Shown: positions 9,155 through 17,372, counted from the first letter of the stretch. The stretch: DNA of 64,000 nucleotides from Taibaiella sp. (GCA_013815385.1 JACDGL010000002.1:248001-312000); one strand, 5' to 3'. Made by a program: numbers and translations. The notes: a model not told the origin generated them from the letters alone.

Positions 9155-9188
9155 CTTACTTTTTGCTTGCCCAAAAAGTAAGCAAAAA
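9155..9188. repeat. Dispersed-type element with two competing hairpins
   Basis: CTTACTTTTT (9155-9164) pairs perfectly with AAAAAGTAAG (9173-9182). Alternatively TTTTTGCTT (9160-9168) pairs with AAGCAAAAA (9180-9188). The two stems share bases and cannot form together. I associate this sequence with a dispersed intergenic element of Bacteroidota, often mistranslated as a short protein with an LFACPKSKQKG-like string; that association is memory, not a search. Confidence 0.55.
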
Positions 9189-9484
9189 GGGCAGCAGGCC
9201 AGCGATTACCGCTTGCTGCCTGCGGGGTTCCCTGATGCGGCTGGGGTGCTGCTGTTGTGCCGGGCTTTTCTTGTGTTATGGCGAGATTGCTTCGCTACGC
9301 TCGCAAGGGGTGGTAGCGACAAACTACGCCGAACAGAGATTCACGATATTCTATTCGTGTACAATATGTCAAAGAACGTGAGGTGTGCAATATACTATTG
9401 CGGAGGAGGGGTTTCCAAATAAACATATCCACATTGTGAGGAGGCGGAAAGCATTTTATAGATGCAAAAAGACGAAGCTGCAAG

Positions 9485-9511
9485 CTACGCCGAACGGGGA
9501 CTATTGAGGTT
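9485..9511. repeat. Hairpin-tail repeat, copy related to 61695-61721
   Basis: CTACGCCGAACGGGGACTAT followed by TGAGGTT closely matches the copy at 61695-61721 (differences at two positions plus a one-base gap). An imperfect stem CGAAGCT/AGCTACG lies just upstream. A shorter third copy of the core (CTACGCCGAAC) is at 9324-9334. Looks like a REP-type element. Confidence 0.6.
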
Positions 9512-9516
9512 AAATG

Positions 9517-9714
9517 TCAAGCTAATTTTTTATACTCATGCAGCTTTGATAATATATTTTTTTCAATCAGTTCCCGATTTAACCCAACTTCAGAAATAAT
9601 GCAACTGACAACTTTCCGCAATATTCCAAACTTTCCTGCAAGATATCTTATCTCATACTCTTTATTACCGGGATGCCTCCATCTAGTGTTCAGTGAATGA
9701 TTAAGATGATTCAT
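9517..9714 (-). CDS. DUF3606 family small protein
   Basis: A 65-residue protein whose centre (GNKEYEIRYLAGKFGI, then VSCIISEVGLNRELIEKNI) follows the DUF3606 pattern: a charged E-x-R-Y-W/L-x-x-K-F-G helix and a second helix with a V-G turn before an Arg/Glu-rich end. Length fits the family. It is divergent from the NACHT-type gene and shares its AT-rich composition. Function unknown. Confidence 0.65.
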   Translation of the reverse strand: MNHLNHSLNTRWRHPGNKEYEIRYLAGKFGILRKVVSCIISEVGLNRELIEKNILSKLHEYKKLA

Positions 9715-9849
9715 TGTATAATTTTTTTATTTAAGTAAAATAATCGTTCCATTAAAATGCATAGAGTATAGTTCTATAGAAAGTCGAACATCTTTTGTAT
9801 ATTGATTTAGCAATATTGTTTAAAAAAAAAGCTTATATCCTCTAAAATT

Positions 9850-11979
9850 ATGAATACATCGCTGAAAGAAATAGAAAAAATTTATAAAACATACGGCTTT
9901 GAGATAGAACATGTAGGAGAAGAAATTTTATGTTTCTTATATAAGAAGGGACGATATTTTGGCGTAGATATAATACCATTAAAAGATTGCGAAAATACAA
10001 GAGAGAAGATTCAATCAATTCATAAGGATTACTCTGCTTCCGGCTATGCAGTAAACGTGAAAAGTTTTACTAAGCAGGATGAACTTGAAAAAGAATTATT
10101 TAAAAGTTTTTTCTCCTATGATGCAACTATAGAAAGATTAAAGAGAAAATATCAAGAATTTACTTCAAAGCAAACAAAAAGCTTACTTAGGAATCAGTAT
10201 GAATACATTAATACTCCTTATGAACTTTATGATAAAAATGAAATTCAACAACAGGAAAACTTATTAGAAAGCGTAACTAACGTCTTACGCAAAAAAACCC
10301 CTCAATTATTGATTATTGAAGCTGCAGCAGGTTATGGCAAAACATGTTCGGCATATGAAATTCTCCATAAGCTAATACAGCAGGATGTTGAAGTAGTCTG
10401 TCCGCTCTTTACAGAATTGTCCAAAAATAGAAGTGCGAAAATATTCAGATATATACTATTGGATGAAATTGATCAGGAGTTTTCATCTTTAAATTCTGAC
10501 TTAGTTATTTATGAAATAAAGAATGGTAGAATTCCACTTATTATTGATGGATTTGATGAATTACTAGATAAAGCCAATGCCTCTGACATCGATGTAACTA
10601 AATCTTTTGAGGAAATAGAAACAATGTTAGACACTATAGGAAATCTATTAGAAAGAAATGCTAAGATTATTTTAACCACCCGAAAAACCGCAATATTTAG
10701 TGGGGCTGAATTCGATAAATGGTATGAAAGATGGTCAACCAACTTTGAAGTTACGCGTTTTTCGCTGAAAGAGCCCCGTATTAAAGACTGGCTGGGCAAT
10801 GAAAGATTTGCAATTGTAAAAAATCAAAACCTACCTATACAAAACATTGCCAATCCGGTTCTTTTAACTTATTTAAAAAATATTTCCTTAATTGATTTCA
10901 AAACCCAGCTTGAAAACCCCAATCTTCTTGTAACACAATACTTCCATAGTATGCTGGAACGAGAAAGAGAAAGGCAAAATTTAATCCTTACCGCTGAACA
11001 ACAGTACCAGATATTTAAAAATGTCACCAAGATGCTATTGGAATTTGACATTACAGTGGAATCAAAAGAGTTTTTTAAAGAAATTATTAAAGAAGATAAT
11101 TTAAAATTGCTTGAGGCTACAAGGGCGCTATATACACACAATAAACCAACTATAGATAATTTAGTTGATACCTTAGCTACTCATGCACTTTTAGATAGAA
11201 AAGGTAGAGAGGGTACTGAAATTGGATTTATTAACGATTTTGTGTTAGGGATTTTCATAGGTGATATTTTATGTGAATCGACCACTGAAAAAATCGAAAA
11301 TGATTATTCATTTTACATGCTAGATTTAGCATGCACGGCATACAAAGTTCAAAACTTAGAAAATAAATCTTCTTTATGGGAAAAGGTTAACTGTGTTACG
11401 CATAAGCTTCAACCTATTTCAATTTTCAACTATGACATAACCCTTAAGGGAATGTTAATGAGAACCTATTTTGATTTAACAATCTCAAATATTACATATT
11501 TCAATATAATTTTTGATAATCACGTAATAGAAAATAGTGTATTTATTAATTGCTCATTCAGAAATTGCACTTTTAATGTAATCTACCTAAAAGGTGTGAG
11601 TTTTATTTCTTGCGTCTTTGAAAATTGTAGAGAGTTAAACAATATGTACTTAGATTCTACTTCAGAAATCTATGTACTAAATTGTACAATTAGGGATTGC
11701 CAAATATTAGAAAATTATAATTATCATAAACAAGAGCAACCTGCATTATTTACTGATTTAGAAAAGGAAATCCTAAAAAAAATTTATACTATATCTGCAA
11801 CTAAATCCCACCACATCAGCAAAATTGTGCAGTCGTTTGCAAAGAATCAATCGAAAATGATATATAACTCTCTTGATAACTTACAAAAAAGAGATTTTAT
11901 ACAAGTACACGGGTCACACATAAATTTCAATATAAATAAACTATCTACTATAAAATCACAAATTGGGATTTATGCATAA
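9850..11979 (+). CDS. NACHT/STAND-type NTPase with pentapeptide-like C-terminal segment
   Basis: A 709-residue predicted sensor NTPase. Residues 1-150 form an alpha/beta N-terminal domain I do not recognise. The P-loop is EAAAGYGKTCSAYE (Lys164, Thr165) and the Walker B-like acidic motif is PLIIDGFDELLD (229-240), the arrangement of NACHT proteins, with a further LTTRK sensor-like segment. Residues about 550-620 carry degenerate pentapeptide-like repeats (SVFINCSFRNCTF, GVSFISCVFENC), and the last 70 look like a winged helix. No membrane segments. Its stop overlaps the start of the RelA/SpoT gene, so the two are translationally coupled. Poor in G and C compared with the neighbours, suggesting transfer. 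Likely an anti-phage or stress sensor, by analogy with bacterial NLR-like proteins. Confidence 0.82.
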   Translation: MNTSLKEIEKIYKTYGFEIEHVGEEILCFLYKKGRYFGVDIIPLKDCENTREKIQSIHKDYSASGYAVNVKSFTKQDELEKELFKSFFSYDATIERLKRKYQEFTSKQTKSLLRNQYEYINTPYELYDKNEIQQQENLLESVTNVLRKKTPQLLIIEAAAGYGKTCSAYEILHKLIQQDVEVVCPLFTELSKNRSAKIFRYILLDEIDQEFSSLNSDLVIYEIKNGRIPLIIDGFDELLDKANASDIDVTKSFEEIETMLDTIGNLLERNAKIILTTRKTAIFSGAEFDKWYERWSTNFEVTRFSLKEPRIKDWLGNERFAIVKNQNLPIQNIANPVLLTYLKNISLIDFKTQLENPNLLVTQYFHSMLERERERQNLILTAEQQYQIFKNVTKMLLEFDITVESKEFFKEIIKEDNLKLLEATRALYTHNKPTIDNLVDTLATHALLDRKGREGTEIGFINDFVLGIFIGDILCESTTEKIENDYSFYMLDLACTAYKVQNLENKSSLWEKVNCVTHKLQPISIFNYDITLKGMLMRTYFDLTISNITYFNIIFDNHVIENSVFINCSFRNCTFNVIYLKGVSFISCVFENCRELNNMYLDSTSEIYVLNCTIRDCQILENYNYHKQEQPALFTDLEKEILKKIYTISATKSHHISKIVQSFAKNQSKMIYNSLDNLQKRDFIQVHGSHINFNINKLSTIKSQIGIYA

Positions 11980-12847
11980 AGAACGGGATCTTCAAAGAAT
12001 TTGTAAAGACATTTCAAGCTTAATCGAATCTGAACTGAACAGGATTGGAGCGTTTTATCGAATTTTCTCGAGAGTAAAAAGTTACGATTCGGTTCAATCT
12101 AAAATTGGAAAGAAAGGTCTAGGATATTATGATGGGATAAACAAATTTATACGAGACACAATAGGGATACGAGTTATTCTATATTTCCCCGATGACTTAT
12201 CCCTTTTATACAACTACTTAAAAAGTCGTTTTGTTTTTATTGAAGAAACTGTAGACGAGCTTTCCGAAACTCAATTTGCTCCAAGTAGGCGAAATTTAAT
12301 TTTTAAAATCCCACAAAATCTGATCAATGAGTTTCAGGTAGCCGTTAATGATAGAAATTTAGATGCAACTTTCGAACTTCAATTAAGGACAATATTAGCT
12401 GAAGGCTGGCATGAAATAGACCATGATTTGCGCTATAAGTGTACAGATGATTGGAATGAGAGTTCTGACCTAGCTCGCAATTTCAATGGAGTTCTTGCAT
12501 CTTTAGAGACAAGCGAGTATGCAATCTTAAGAATATTTGAACAGATAAGCCATAGACATTACAAACAGGAAAACATAGCAGCAATGCTCAGAACTAAATT
12601 TAGGATAAGATTTGCATCATATAATATGTCCGATGCAATTAAAAGTTATGTAAATAAAGATTTGATAAGGGAAATTTATAAAATTGATAGAATCCTTTTT
12701 TTACAGACTCTTTTAGAAAGAAATATACATATACCTCTCACTATTGACAACATAATTTTTTCGTTGAATACATTGTTTATCAAAAACGAAAACTTAATAA
12801 ATAATACCCCTACTCATTTAACAAAACAACTAACATACGAGCCCTAA
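11972..12847 (+). CDS. RelA/SpoT-domain nucleotide pyrophosphokinase-like protein (atypical G-loop)
   Basis: A 291-residue protein with a (p)ppGpp-synthetase fold. Residues 34-44 (RVKSYDSVQSK) match the ATP-binding R-x-K-S...S-x-x-x-K block, DTIGIRVI (62-69) supplies the metal Asp, and FELQLRT (134-140) with EGWHEIDHDLRYK (144-156) the Mg/active-site Glu region. The usual acceptor loop Y-x-S-x-H is absent: its expected place reads FAPSRRNLIF (102-111). No hydrolase or regulatory TGS/ACT domain; about 100 residues follow the synthetase core. Start ATG 11972 overlaps the NTPase stop by 8 bp. Likely the effector of the pair, either an alarmone synthetase or a toxSAS-like tRNA pyrophosphokinase. 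Confidence 0.82.
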   Translation: MHKERDLQRICKDISSLIESELNRIGAFYRIFSRVKSYDSVQSKIGKKGLGYYDGINKFIRDTIGIRVILYFPDDLSLLYNYLKSRFVFIEETVDELSETQFAPSRRNLIFKIPQNLINEFQVAVNDRNLDATFELQLRTILAEGWHEIDHDLRYKCTDDWNESSDLARNFNGVLASLETSEYAILRIFEQISHRHYKQENIAAMLRTKFRIRFASYNMSDAIKSYVNKDLIREIYKIDRILFLQTLLERNIHIPLTIDNIIFSLNTLFIKNENLINNTPTHLTKQLTYEP

Positions 12848-13120
12848 TCGCTCAGCTTAGCAGCATACAATTTGAAAAACAAAATCCGCTCGTGTTCTTA
12901 GATAGGAGCGACTAGCGAGTGGCTGGGTCTACTGGCTAAATTAATCCTCGATTGTCTTGATGACGTCTTGCTTTAATAACTTCCATGCTCCTTCATAGTA
13001 TTAAAGGCCTAGCGGTTCTATTATATAAATTTTGCTCCTACGCAGGACTGCGATTACCGTTCCTAAAAAAAAGGAGGGGAACCTATATAGACGAACGCTT
13101 TGCTAAAGATGTCAAGGTAT
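12848..13120. other. Right border of the accessory island, non-coding
   Basis: 273 bp between the RelA/SpoT gene and the convergent xylanase gene. A frame at 12985-13221 is open but runs into the xylanase gene antisense and shows no family features. Base composition moves from AT-rich to mixed across this stretch. I see no obvious terminator, tRNA or attachment-site duplication. Confidence 0.5.
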
Positions 13121-14143
13121 TTACTTTAAAGACTTACAGGCACAGTAGGCTGGCTTGGAGGTGTAGTTGTTATCGAACAATAAGGGTAGTCCCCGGACTA
13201 TCCAGCTATCGGCATCGCTAACGCCCCAAAGGGTGATGCCAAACTGCTGCGCTGGGCTTAGCTGGCTGTAAGCGGTAAATACTGCGGCATAGCGGCGGGC
13301 CTGCTGCTGCTGCTCGTCGGCAGATAAGAGCGTTCTGCTGTCAGGCTCTTTCATGTTCACGTCCAACTCAGAGAAATGGACGAGGAAGCCTGTATTGGCT
13401 ATCTTTTTAGCAGCATCGCCTGCCAGGCTAATATCGGGGTAGGAGGAACTGATGTGCATCTGCATGCCTATGCCATCTACCTGCACACCGGCTGCCCGTA
13501 ACTGCGTGAGGAGGCGTAATACTCCATCCAGCTTTTGCGGGTTCCACTCCAGGTTGTAATCGTTATAAAATAGCTTTGCCTGCGGGTTGGCAGCATGGGC
13601 ATCTTCAAAAGCCATCTGTATGTATCCTGTGCCCAGGTGGGTAAGCCATAGGGTGCTCCTGAGTGTGCCGTCTTCATTAAATGCTTCGTTCACCACATCC
13701 CACGAGTGGATAACATCCTTGTACCTGCCTACCTCCTGTGTTATATGATCGCGCAGCATAGACCGCCAGTCGCCCGTATAGCCTGGGACCCAGTCGGGCA
13801 ACTGACTGTGCCAAACAAGGGTATGCCCATGCAGCCGCTTGCCGTACTGCCTGGCAAAGTCGGCGATGTAGTCGGTTTCTGTCCAGTTGTACTGGCCCTC
13901 AGCGGGTTCTACAGATTCGAATTTAAAAGCGTTCTCACCGGTAAGGCTATTGAACTGTGCGATGACGATATTGCGGTACTGGTCGTTGGTTTGCAGTTTG
14001 TATGCATCTACGGCAACCCCTACCGGAAAGGAAGTATGGCTGTAGATGCTAGTCATATCGCATGTAGTATAAACCTGGGTAGCAGTTGGCTTGCCGCAAC
14101 CTGCAAGCAATAATAAACAGCAGATAATAATGGTATTCTTCAT
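13121..14143 (-). CDS. GH10 endo-1,4-beta-xylanase, lipoprotein
   Basis: Secreted xylan-cleaving enzyme of glycoside hydrolase family 10. The N-terminus is a lipoprotein signal with lipobox LLAGC (Cys16). Family motifs: GHTLVWHSQLPDW, the acid/base in SWDVVNEAFNED (Glu153) and the nucleophile in VHFSELDVNM (Glu259), plus WGVSDADSW near the C-terminus. 340 residues is a catalytic domain alone, with no carbohydrate-binding module. It stands singly, not in a polysaccharide-utilisation cluster with SusC/SusD genes. Confidence 0.93.
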   Translation of the reverse strand: MKNTIIICCLLLLAGCGKPTATQVYTTCDMTSIYSHTSFPVGVAVDAYKLQTNDQYRNIVIAQFNSLTGENAFKFESVEPAEGQYNWTETDYIADFARQYGKRLHGHTLVWHSQLPDWVPGYTGDWRSMLRDHITQEVGRYKDVIHSWDVVNEAFNEDGTLRSTLWLTHLGTGYIQMAFEDAHAANPQAKLFYNDYNLEWNPQKLDGVLRLLTQLRAAGVQVDGIGMQMHISSSYPDISLAGDAAKKIANTGFLVHFSELDVNMKEPDSRTLLSADEQQQQARRYAAVFTAYSQLSPAQQFGITLWGVSDADSWIVRGLPLLFDNNYTSKPAYCACKSLK

Positions 14144-14346
14144 GGATCAGTAATATATAAAGTGAGCGCTAGTATAAAGACGCAGATAAGCAAGGCAAGG
14201 TTAATGTAATGAATAGCGTAACAATAGGCCTGAACAGGGGCAGACCAACAATACCTGATACACAGACAAAAAACTGCTACTGCCGTACATACACCAACGC
14301 GTTTAAAATATTTGCCTAGTTTTAAAAACGTAAAAAAATCATTTTT

Positions 14347-14781
14347 ATGCGCGCACCCCGTAAATTCATCACTATAGTAGCACTGTGCCTGCCGGTACTG
14401 GCCATAAATACCTTTGCACAAAAGGAAAGGGGCCATGAGGAAATGCAGCCTAAGAACCTGCAGGTACTACCAAAGAATACTACCGGAGAAGACGTGCATA
14501 ATATAATGAAGGGCTATGCAAAATCGCTGGGGGTACGCTGCGGCTTTTGCCATGAGGCCAGGGAACAGAAAGGCGGAGGCAGGCCTATGATGGATTTTGC
14601 CGGGGACGCGAAGCCTGAAAAGGAAACCGCTCGGCAGATGATGCGCATGGTGGATGCGATAAATACCCAATACCTGAATAAAATGGGGGGCGGCCACCTG
14701 GAGCAGGTGACCTGCGTAACCTGCCACATGGGAAAAACAAAACCCATTATTAGCACCGACTCACTGGAGGAGGGTAAATAA
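14347..14781 (+). CDS. Diheme c-type cytochrome (photosynthetic reaction-centre cytochrome-like family)
   Basis: A 144-residue exported protein with signal peptide ending near NTFAQ and two haem-binding motifs, CGFCH (65-69) and CVTCH (123-127). The layout (KNLQVLPKNTTGEDVHNIMKG before the first haem, a Met-rich helix between) matches small proteins annotated as reaction-centre cytochrome c subunit-like in non-photosynthetic Bacteroidota. Likely periplasmic electron transfer; partner unknown. Nearest neighbours are unrelated, so it may be a one-gene unit. Confidence 0.8.
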   Translation: MRAPRKFITIVALCLPVLAINTFAQKERGHEEMQPKNLQVLPKNTTGEDVHNIMKGYAKSLGVRCGFCHEAREQKGGGRPMMDFAGDAKPEKETARQMMRMVDAINTQYLNKMGGGHLEQVTCVTCHMGKTKPIISTDSLEEGK

Positions 14782-14792
14782 ATACCGATGAC

Positions 14793-15320
14793 TTATTTTG
14801 AAGAGCCCCAGCTATCAAATACAAACTTCTGGCTGAAGGTTAGTTCCTTACCGTAGATGTTGGCATTGTGCAGATTCTTTTTGAGGTACGCGCGGACCTC
14901 CGCAGAGCTTTTCATGTTACAAAGGTTAGGGTCCATTACTACAGAAGCAGACAGGTCCCAGCTACCCGGTGTATAGTTATTTACCCGAAGCAGCATCCAG
15001 CCCCTGTGTTCATTATTCCAGTTGGGAAAGTGGATGAACTTGGTGCCATCAATATCAGAAAAATAAACAGTGCCATGCTCCCAGCCACGGTTGGTACCGC
15101 CGCGGTTCATATAGGTAGCTACAAATGAATTATCATTTTCTTTCTCCAGAATAAAGTAATCGTGCTTATTGGTATCCTGGTCCAGCATCCAGATACCCAG
15201 CATGTGATCATCGATACGCATTATGGGCTTTTCATCAATGCCAAAGCGCGTTACATTCTTGATACCGTTGATACCACTGATATCAAATAACGTAACGAAG
15301 AAAATAAGCAGGCGAAACAT
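14793..15320 (-). CDS. Hypothetical exported protein, beta-rich
   Basis: A 175-residue protein I do not recognise. The first ~18 residues are hydrophobic and may be a signal peptide. The rest alternates short strands (LGIWMLDQD, DYFILEKE, SFVATYMN) resembling small lipocalin-like sheets in other Bacteroidota exported proteins, but I cannot prove that. Convergent with the cytochrome gene (11 bp between stops). Confidence 0.6.
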   Translation of the reverse strand: MFRLLIFFVTLFDISGINGIKNVTRFGIDEKPIMRIDDHMLGIWMLDQDTNKHDYFILEKENDNSFVATYMNRGGTNRGWEHGTVYFSDIDGTKFIHFPNWNNEHRGWMLLRVNNYTPGSWDLSASVVMDPNLCNMKSSAEVRAYLKKNLHNANIYGKELTFSQKFVFDSWGSSK

Positions 15321-15373
15321 AGTGTGAGCGTTTGCACATAAAGATAATATTTTTATTATGCTATATCACAAGG

Positions 15374-15970
15374 TTACTCTGCTGTAAACTGCTCATATAT
15401 ACCCTGCAAGCGGCTGATAAGATCATCGAGCCCGGCCTGCTGTTTTTTAATGATGCGTGGCCTGATATAGAACCAATTGAACAGTACCCAGCAGGCTGTG
15501 CCGCCATAGGTAACCACTCTCCATAACATCGTCATGCGGGCGGCAAACTCAATGAAGTAAAGACACAGGCCGGCAGACAGTAAAATAAAATAAAGCGTGA
15601 GCATGGTACGGTACAGGAATTCCTGCCGTTGCCGGAGCCGTATAAGCTGCTGCAAATAGCTGTGCGTATCCTGGTCTATATTGCTTTTGTTACTGACGAG
15701 GGGTATAATGCGATTGTAGGCCAGCAGGTAGGTAGCCATGGCTATGACCATGAGCATGATGCCCAGCCGTGTGGTGACCATACGCGGATGATACAACCAG
15801 CCTATGGACACGATGAATATACAGGTAGCTACGAGCAGCACATTGGTAACTGCCAGCTTAGTGCGCGTTTTCTTTTTCAGCTTTGCCACACGGGCCAGCA
15901 ACTCTGCTACTGCCGGGGCGGGCATGGCGGGCTGCTGTTGCCACAATGCTTTTATATCTATATCACTCAT
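15374..15970 (-). CDS. Four-helix membrane protein in sigma-factor operon (putative anti-sigma partner)
   Basis: A 198-residue protein with a ~40-residue soluble N-terminus, four hydrophobic segments (about 40-60, 68-86, 117-137, 145-165) and a basic C-terminus. Its start overlaps the end of the ECF sigma gene by 8 bp, the place where an anti-sigma factor is usually encoded. I see no classical zinc anti-sigma motif (H-x3-C-x2-C), so a role in holding the sigma factor is inference from position only. Confidence 0.65.
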   Translation of the reverse strand: MSDIDIKALWQQQPAMPAPAVAELLARVAKLKKKTRTKLAVTNVLLVATCIFIVSIGWLYHPRMVTTRLGIMLMVIAMATYLLAYNRIIPLVSNKSNIDQDTHSYLQQLIRLRQRQEFLYRTMLTLYFILLSAGLCLYFIEFAARMTMLWRVVTYGGTACWVLFNWFYIRPRIIKKQQAGLDDLISRLQGIYEQFTAE

Positions 15971-16430
15971 TGCTCTTAAACTTTTGTGATAACTTTTCTT
16001 TGATGCGATAGATGCGTACGCGGGTATTACTTTCGGACAGGCCGAGAATACCGGCTATCTCTGCCTGCTTCACATTTTCCAGCTCCAGTAGTATTATGAG
16101 GCGGTCGGTCTCATTGAGTTCGCCTATGTATTTATAGAGCAGGCGGATGTTGCCTTCTATATCGGGCGCTATGGGCTCTGCCACCTGGTCGGGTATAGTA
16201 CCGGATGGTATGCGCCTGCTTTTTTCTATCTGCCGCAGGCAATGATTGGAAGCTATGCGGAATATCCAGGTGCCGACCGATGACTCATTGCGGAAGGCTG
16301 GCAACTGCTGCCATACGGTAATGAATGTTTCCTGCGCAATATCTTTCGCCCAGTCTGCATCGTTCACGTACCCCATACATATACGGTACACATTGCCCCA
16401 GTAAGTTTCATAAATGTTTTCGAAAGACAT
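15963..16430 (-). CDS. ECF-family RNA polymerase sigma factor
   Basis: A 155-residue sigma-70 factor of the ECF group. Region 2 holds WAKDIAQETFITVWQQ, for core binding and -10 recognition; region 4 holds AGILGLSESNTRVRIYRIK, the helix-turn-helix for the -35 element. It lies in a leftward unit: alpha/beta hydrolase, 8 bp gap, sigma factor, 8 bp overlap, membrane protein. It probably controls envelope or stress genes, and perhaps its own operon; the target genes cannot be inferred. Confidence 0.92.
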   Translation of the reverse strand: MSFENIYETYWGNVYRICMGYVNDADWAKDIAQETFITVWQQLPAFRNESSVGTWIFRIASNHCLRQIEKSRRIPSGTIPDQVAEPIAPDIEGNIRLLYKYIGELNETDRLIILLELENVKQAEIAGILGLSESNTRVRIYRIKEKLSQKFKSNE

Positions 16431-16438
16431 TGCTGCTA

Positions 16439-17284
16439 TTACTTTATAAATGCGGCCAGCTCGTTATTGTACCACTGCGGATCATCGTACATGATAAAAT
16501 GCAGGCCTTTGGTGGCAACGTGAATCTGAACACCTTTGAGATCCTTATACTGACCGGCAATGGCGGGCATGGCAGATGTAAATGTGGATTCGAGCAGGAT
16601 CAATGCAGGGCAATGAATGCTGGTCATCCGGCCCCGTGCATCGGTGTTGAGGAAATCGCAATAGATGCTGCCCAGCGTGGCACGATCGGAACTGACAGCC
16701 CACTGCGCTGCCTGCCTGAGGTGAGCAGTATCGGCCATAAGACTGGGTAATGTCTTTAGCTGCATCTGGAAGAACTGCTCATCGGTCATGCCCTTCATCA
16801 TAGATACCAGCATGCTGCAATCGTTGTTTTCCTTAGCTACAAATGATGGATCCTGCAAAGCAGAATAGCAAGGCACGGCATCGACCACTACTACCTTAGA
16901 TACCAGACCCGGATGATCTGCTGCCAGCATCAACGCCAGCACGCCACCCATGCTGTGCCCTATAACAATGGGCTTGTCTATTTTATTCTGCTGAATGTAG
17001 CGGACTATGATGGCTTCCCAATTGCTGATAGTAGCGGGAGTGACCATCGACAAGGGCGGCACACCTGCTACGCCGGGCATGGTAAGCGTATAGCACTTAT
17101 AGTTTTTCTGAAAAGAGGGCAGCGTCTCCTTCCATACATCGCCTGAACAGGAGAAGCCGGGAATAAAAATAATGGCCTGCGTGCCCTGACCGCTTACCCT
17201 GACCTGCAAGGGACTCTGCGCATACAGGTGACTGCCGGCAATTATAAATACCAGCGCCAATAATAAGGATAGTTTAGATCTCAT
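16439..17284 (-). CDS. Alpha/beta-fold hydrolase, exported
   Basis: A 281-residue esterase-like protein with a signal peptide (MRSKLSLLLALVFIIAG...). The oxyanion region is IIFIPGFSCSGDVW, the nucleophile elbow GHSMGG (Ser about residue 111 from this start), and a His near KGLHFIMYD is likely the catalytic base. I choose ATG 17284 over the upstream GTG-type start at 17308. Substrate unknown. It heads the leftward operon with the ECF sigma factor. Confidence 0.85.
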   Translation of the reverse strand: MRSKLSLLLALVFIIAGSHLYAQSPLQVRVSGQGTQAIIFIPGFSCSGDVWKETLPSFQKNYKCYTLTMPGVAGVPPLSMVTPATISNWEAIIVRYIQQNKIDKPIVIGHSMGGVLALMLAADHPGLVSKVVVVDAVPCYSALQDPSFVAKENNDCSMLVSMMKGMTDEQFFQMQLKTLPSLMADTAHLRQAAQWAVSSDRATLGSIYCDFLNTDARGRMTSIHCPALILLESTFTSAMPAIAGQYKDLKGVQIHVATKGLHFIMYDDPQWYNNELAAFIK

Positions 17285-17372
17285 AAAAAGAGTAGTTGTA
17301 TTTACCATTAGATACCGAAAAGAACAAAATGCTACAAAAGATAGAAAACTTTTTCAGGTACACATAAAAACA

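Larger units (their letters stand above)
8758..9516. other. Repeat-rich non-coding region upstream of hutH
   Basis: About 760 bp with no convincing gene. It contains a cluster of three TTAGCTGAT copies (9024-9056), two mutually exclusive hairpins (9155-9188), two related segments with the core CAATAT-T-TCAAAGAA (around 9082 and 9361), and two copies of a CTACGCCGAAC hairpin-tail motif (9324 and 9485). Open frames across it (for example 9081-9422) translate into low-complexity peptide without family features. It forms the left border of the AT-rich accessory island. Confidence 0.6.

Noticed and set aside
9081-9422. Open frames in the repeat zone (9070-9381, 9081-9422)
   Set aside because: Translate through hairpin elements into peptide without family features; overlapping frames are equally open.
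9767-9778. Palindrome TATAGTTCTATA upstream of the NACHT gene as an operator
   Set aside because: Only 5-bp arms in very AT-rich DNA; expected by chance.
12848-13120. tRNA or integrase attachment site at the right island border
   Set aside because: I could fold no cloverleaf and found no duplicate of left-border sequence here.
12985-13221. 78-residue rightward frame at the island border
   Set aside because: Half lies antisense in the GH10 gene; no recognisable features.
14140-14436. Leftward 98-residue frame between xylanase and cytochrome genes
   Set aside because: Overlaps the start of the cytochrome gene antisense and is rich in cysteine and aromatic residues without pattern; looks like a shadow.
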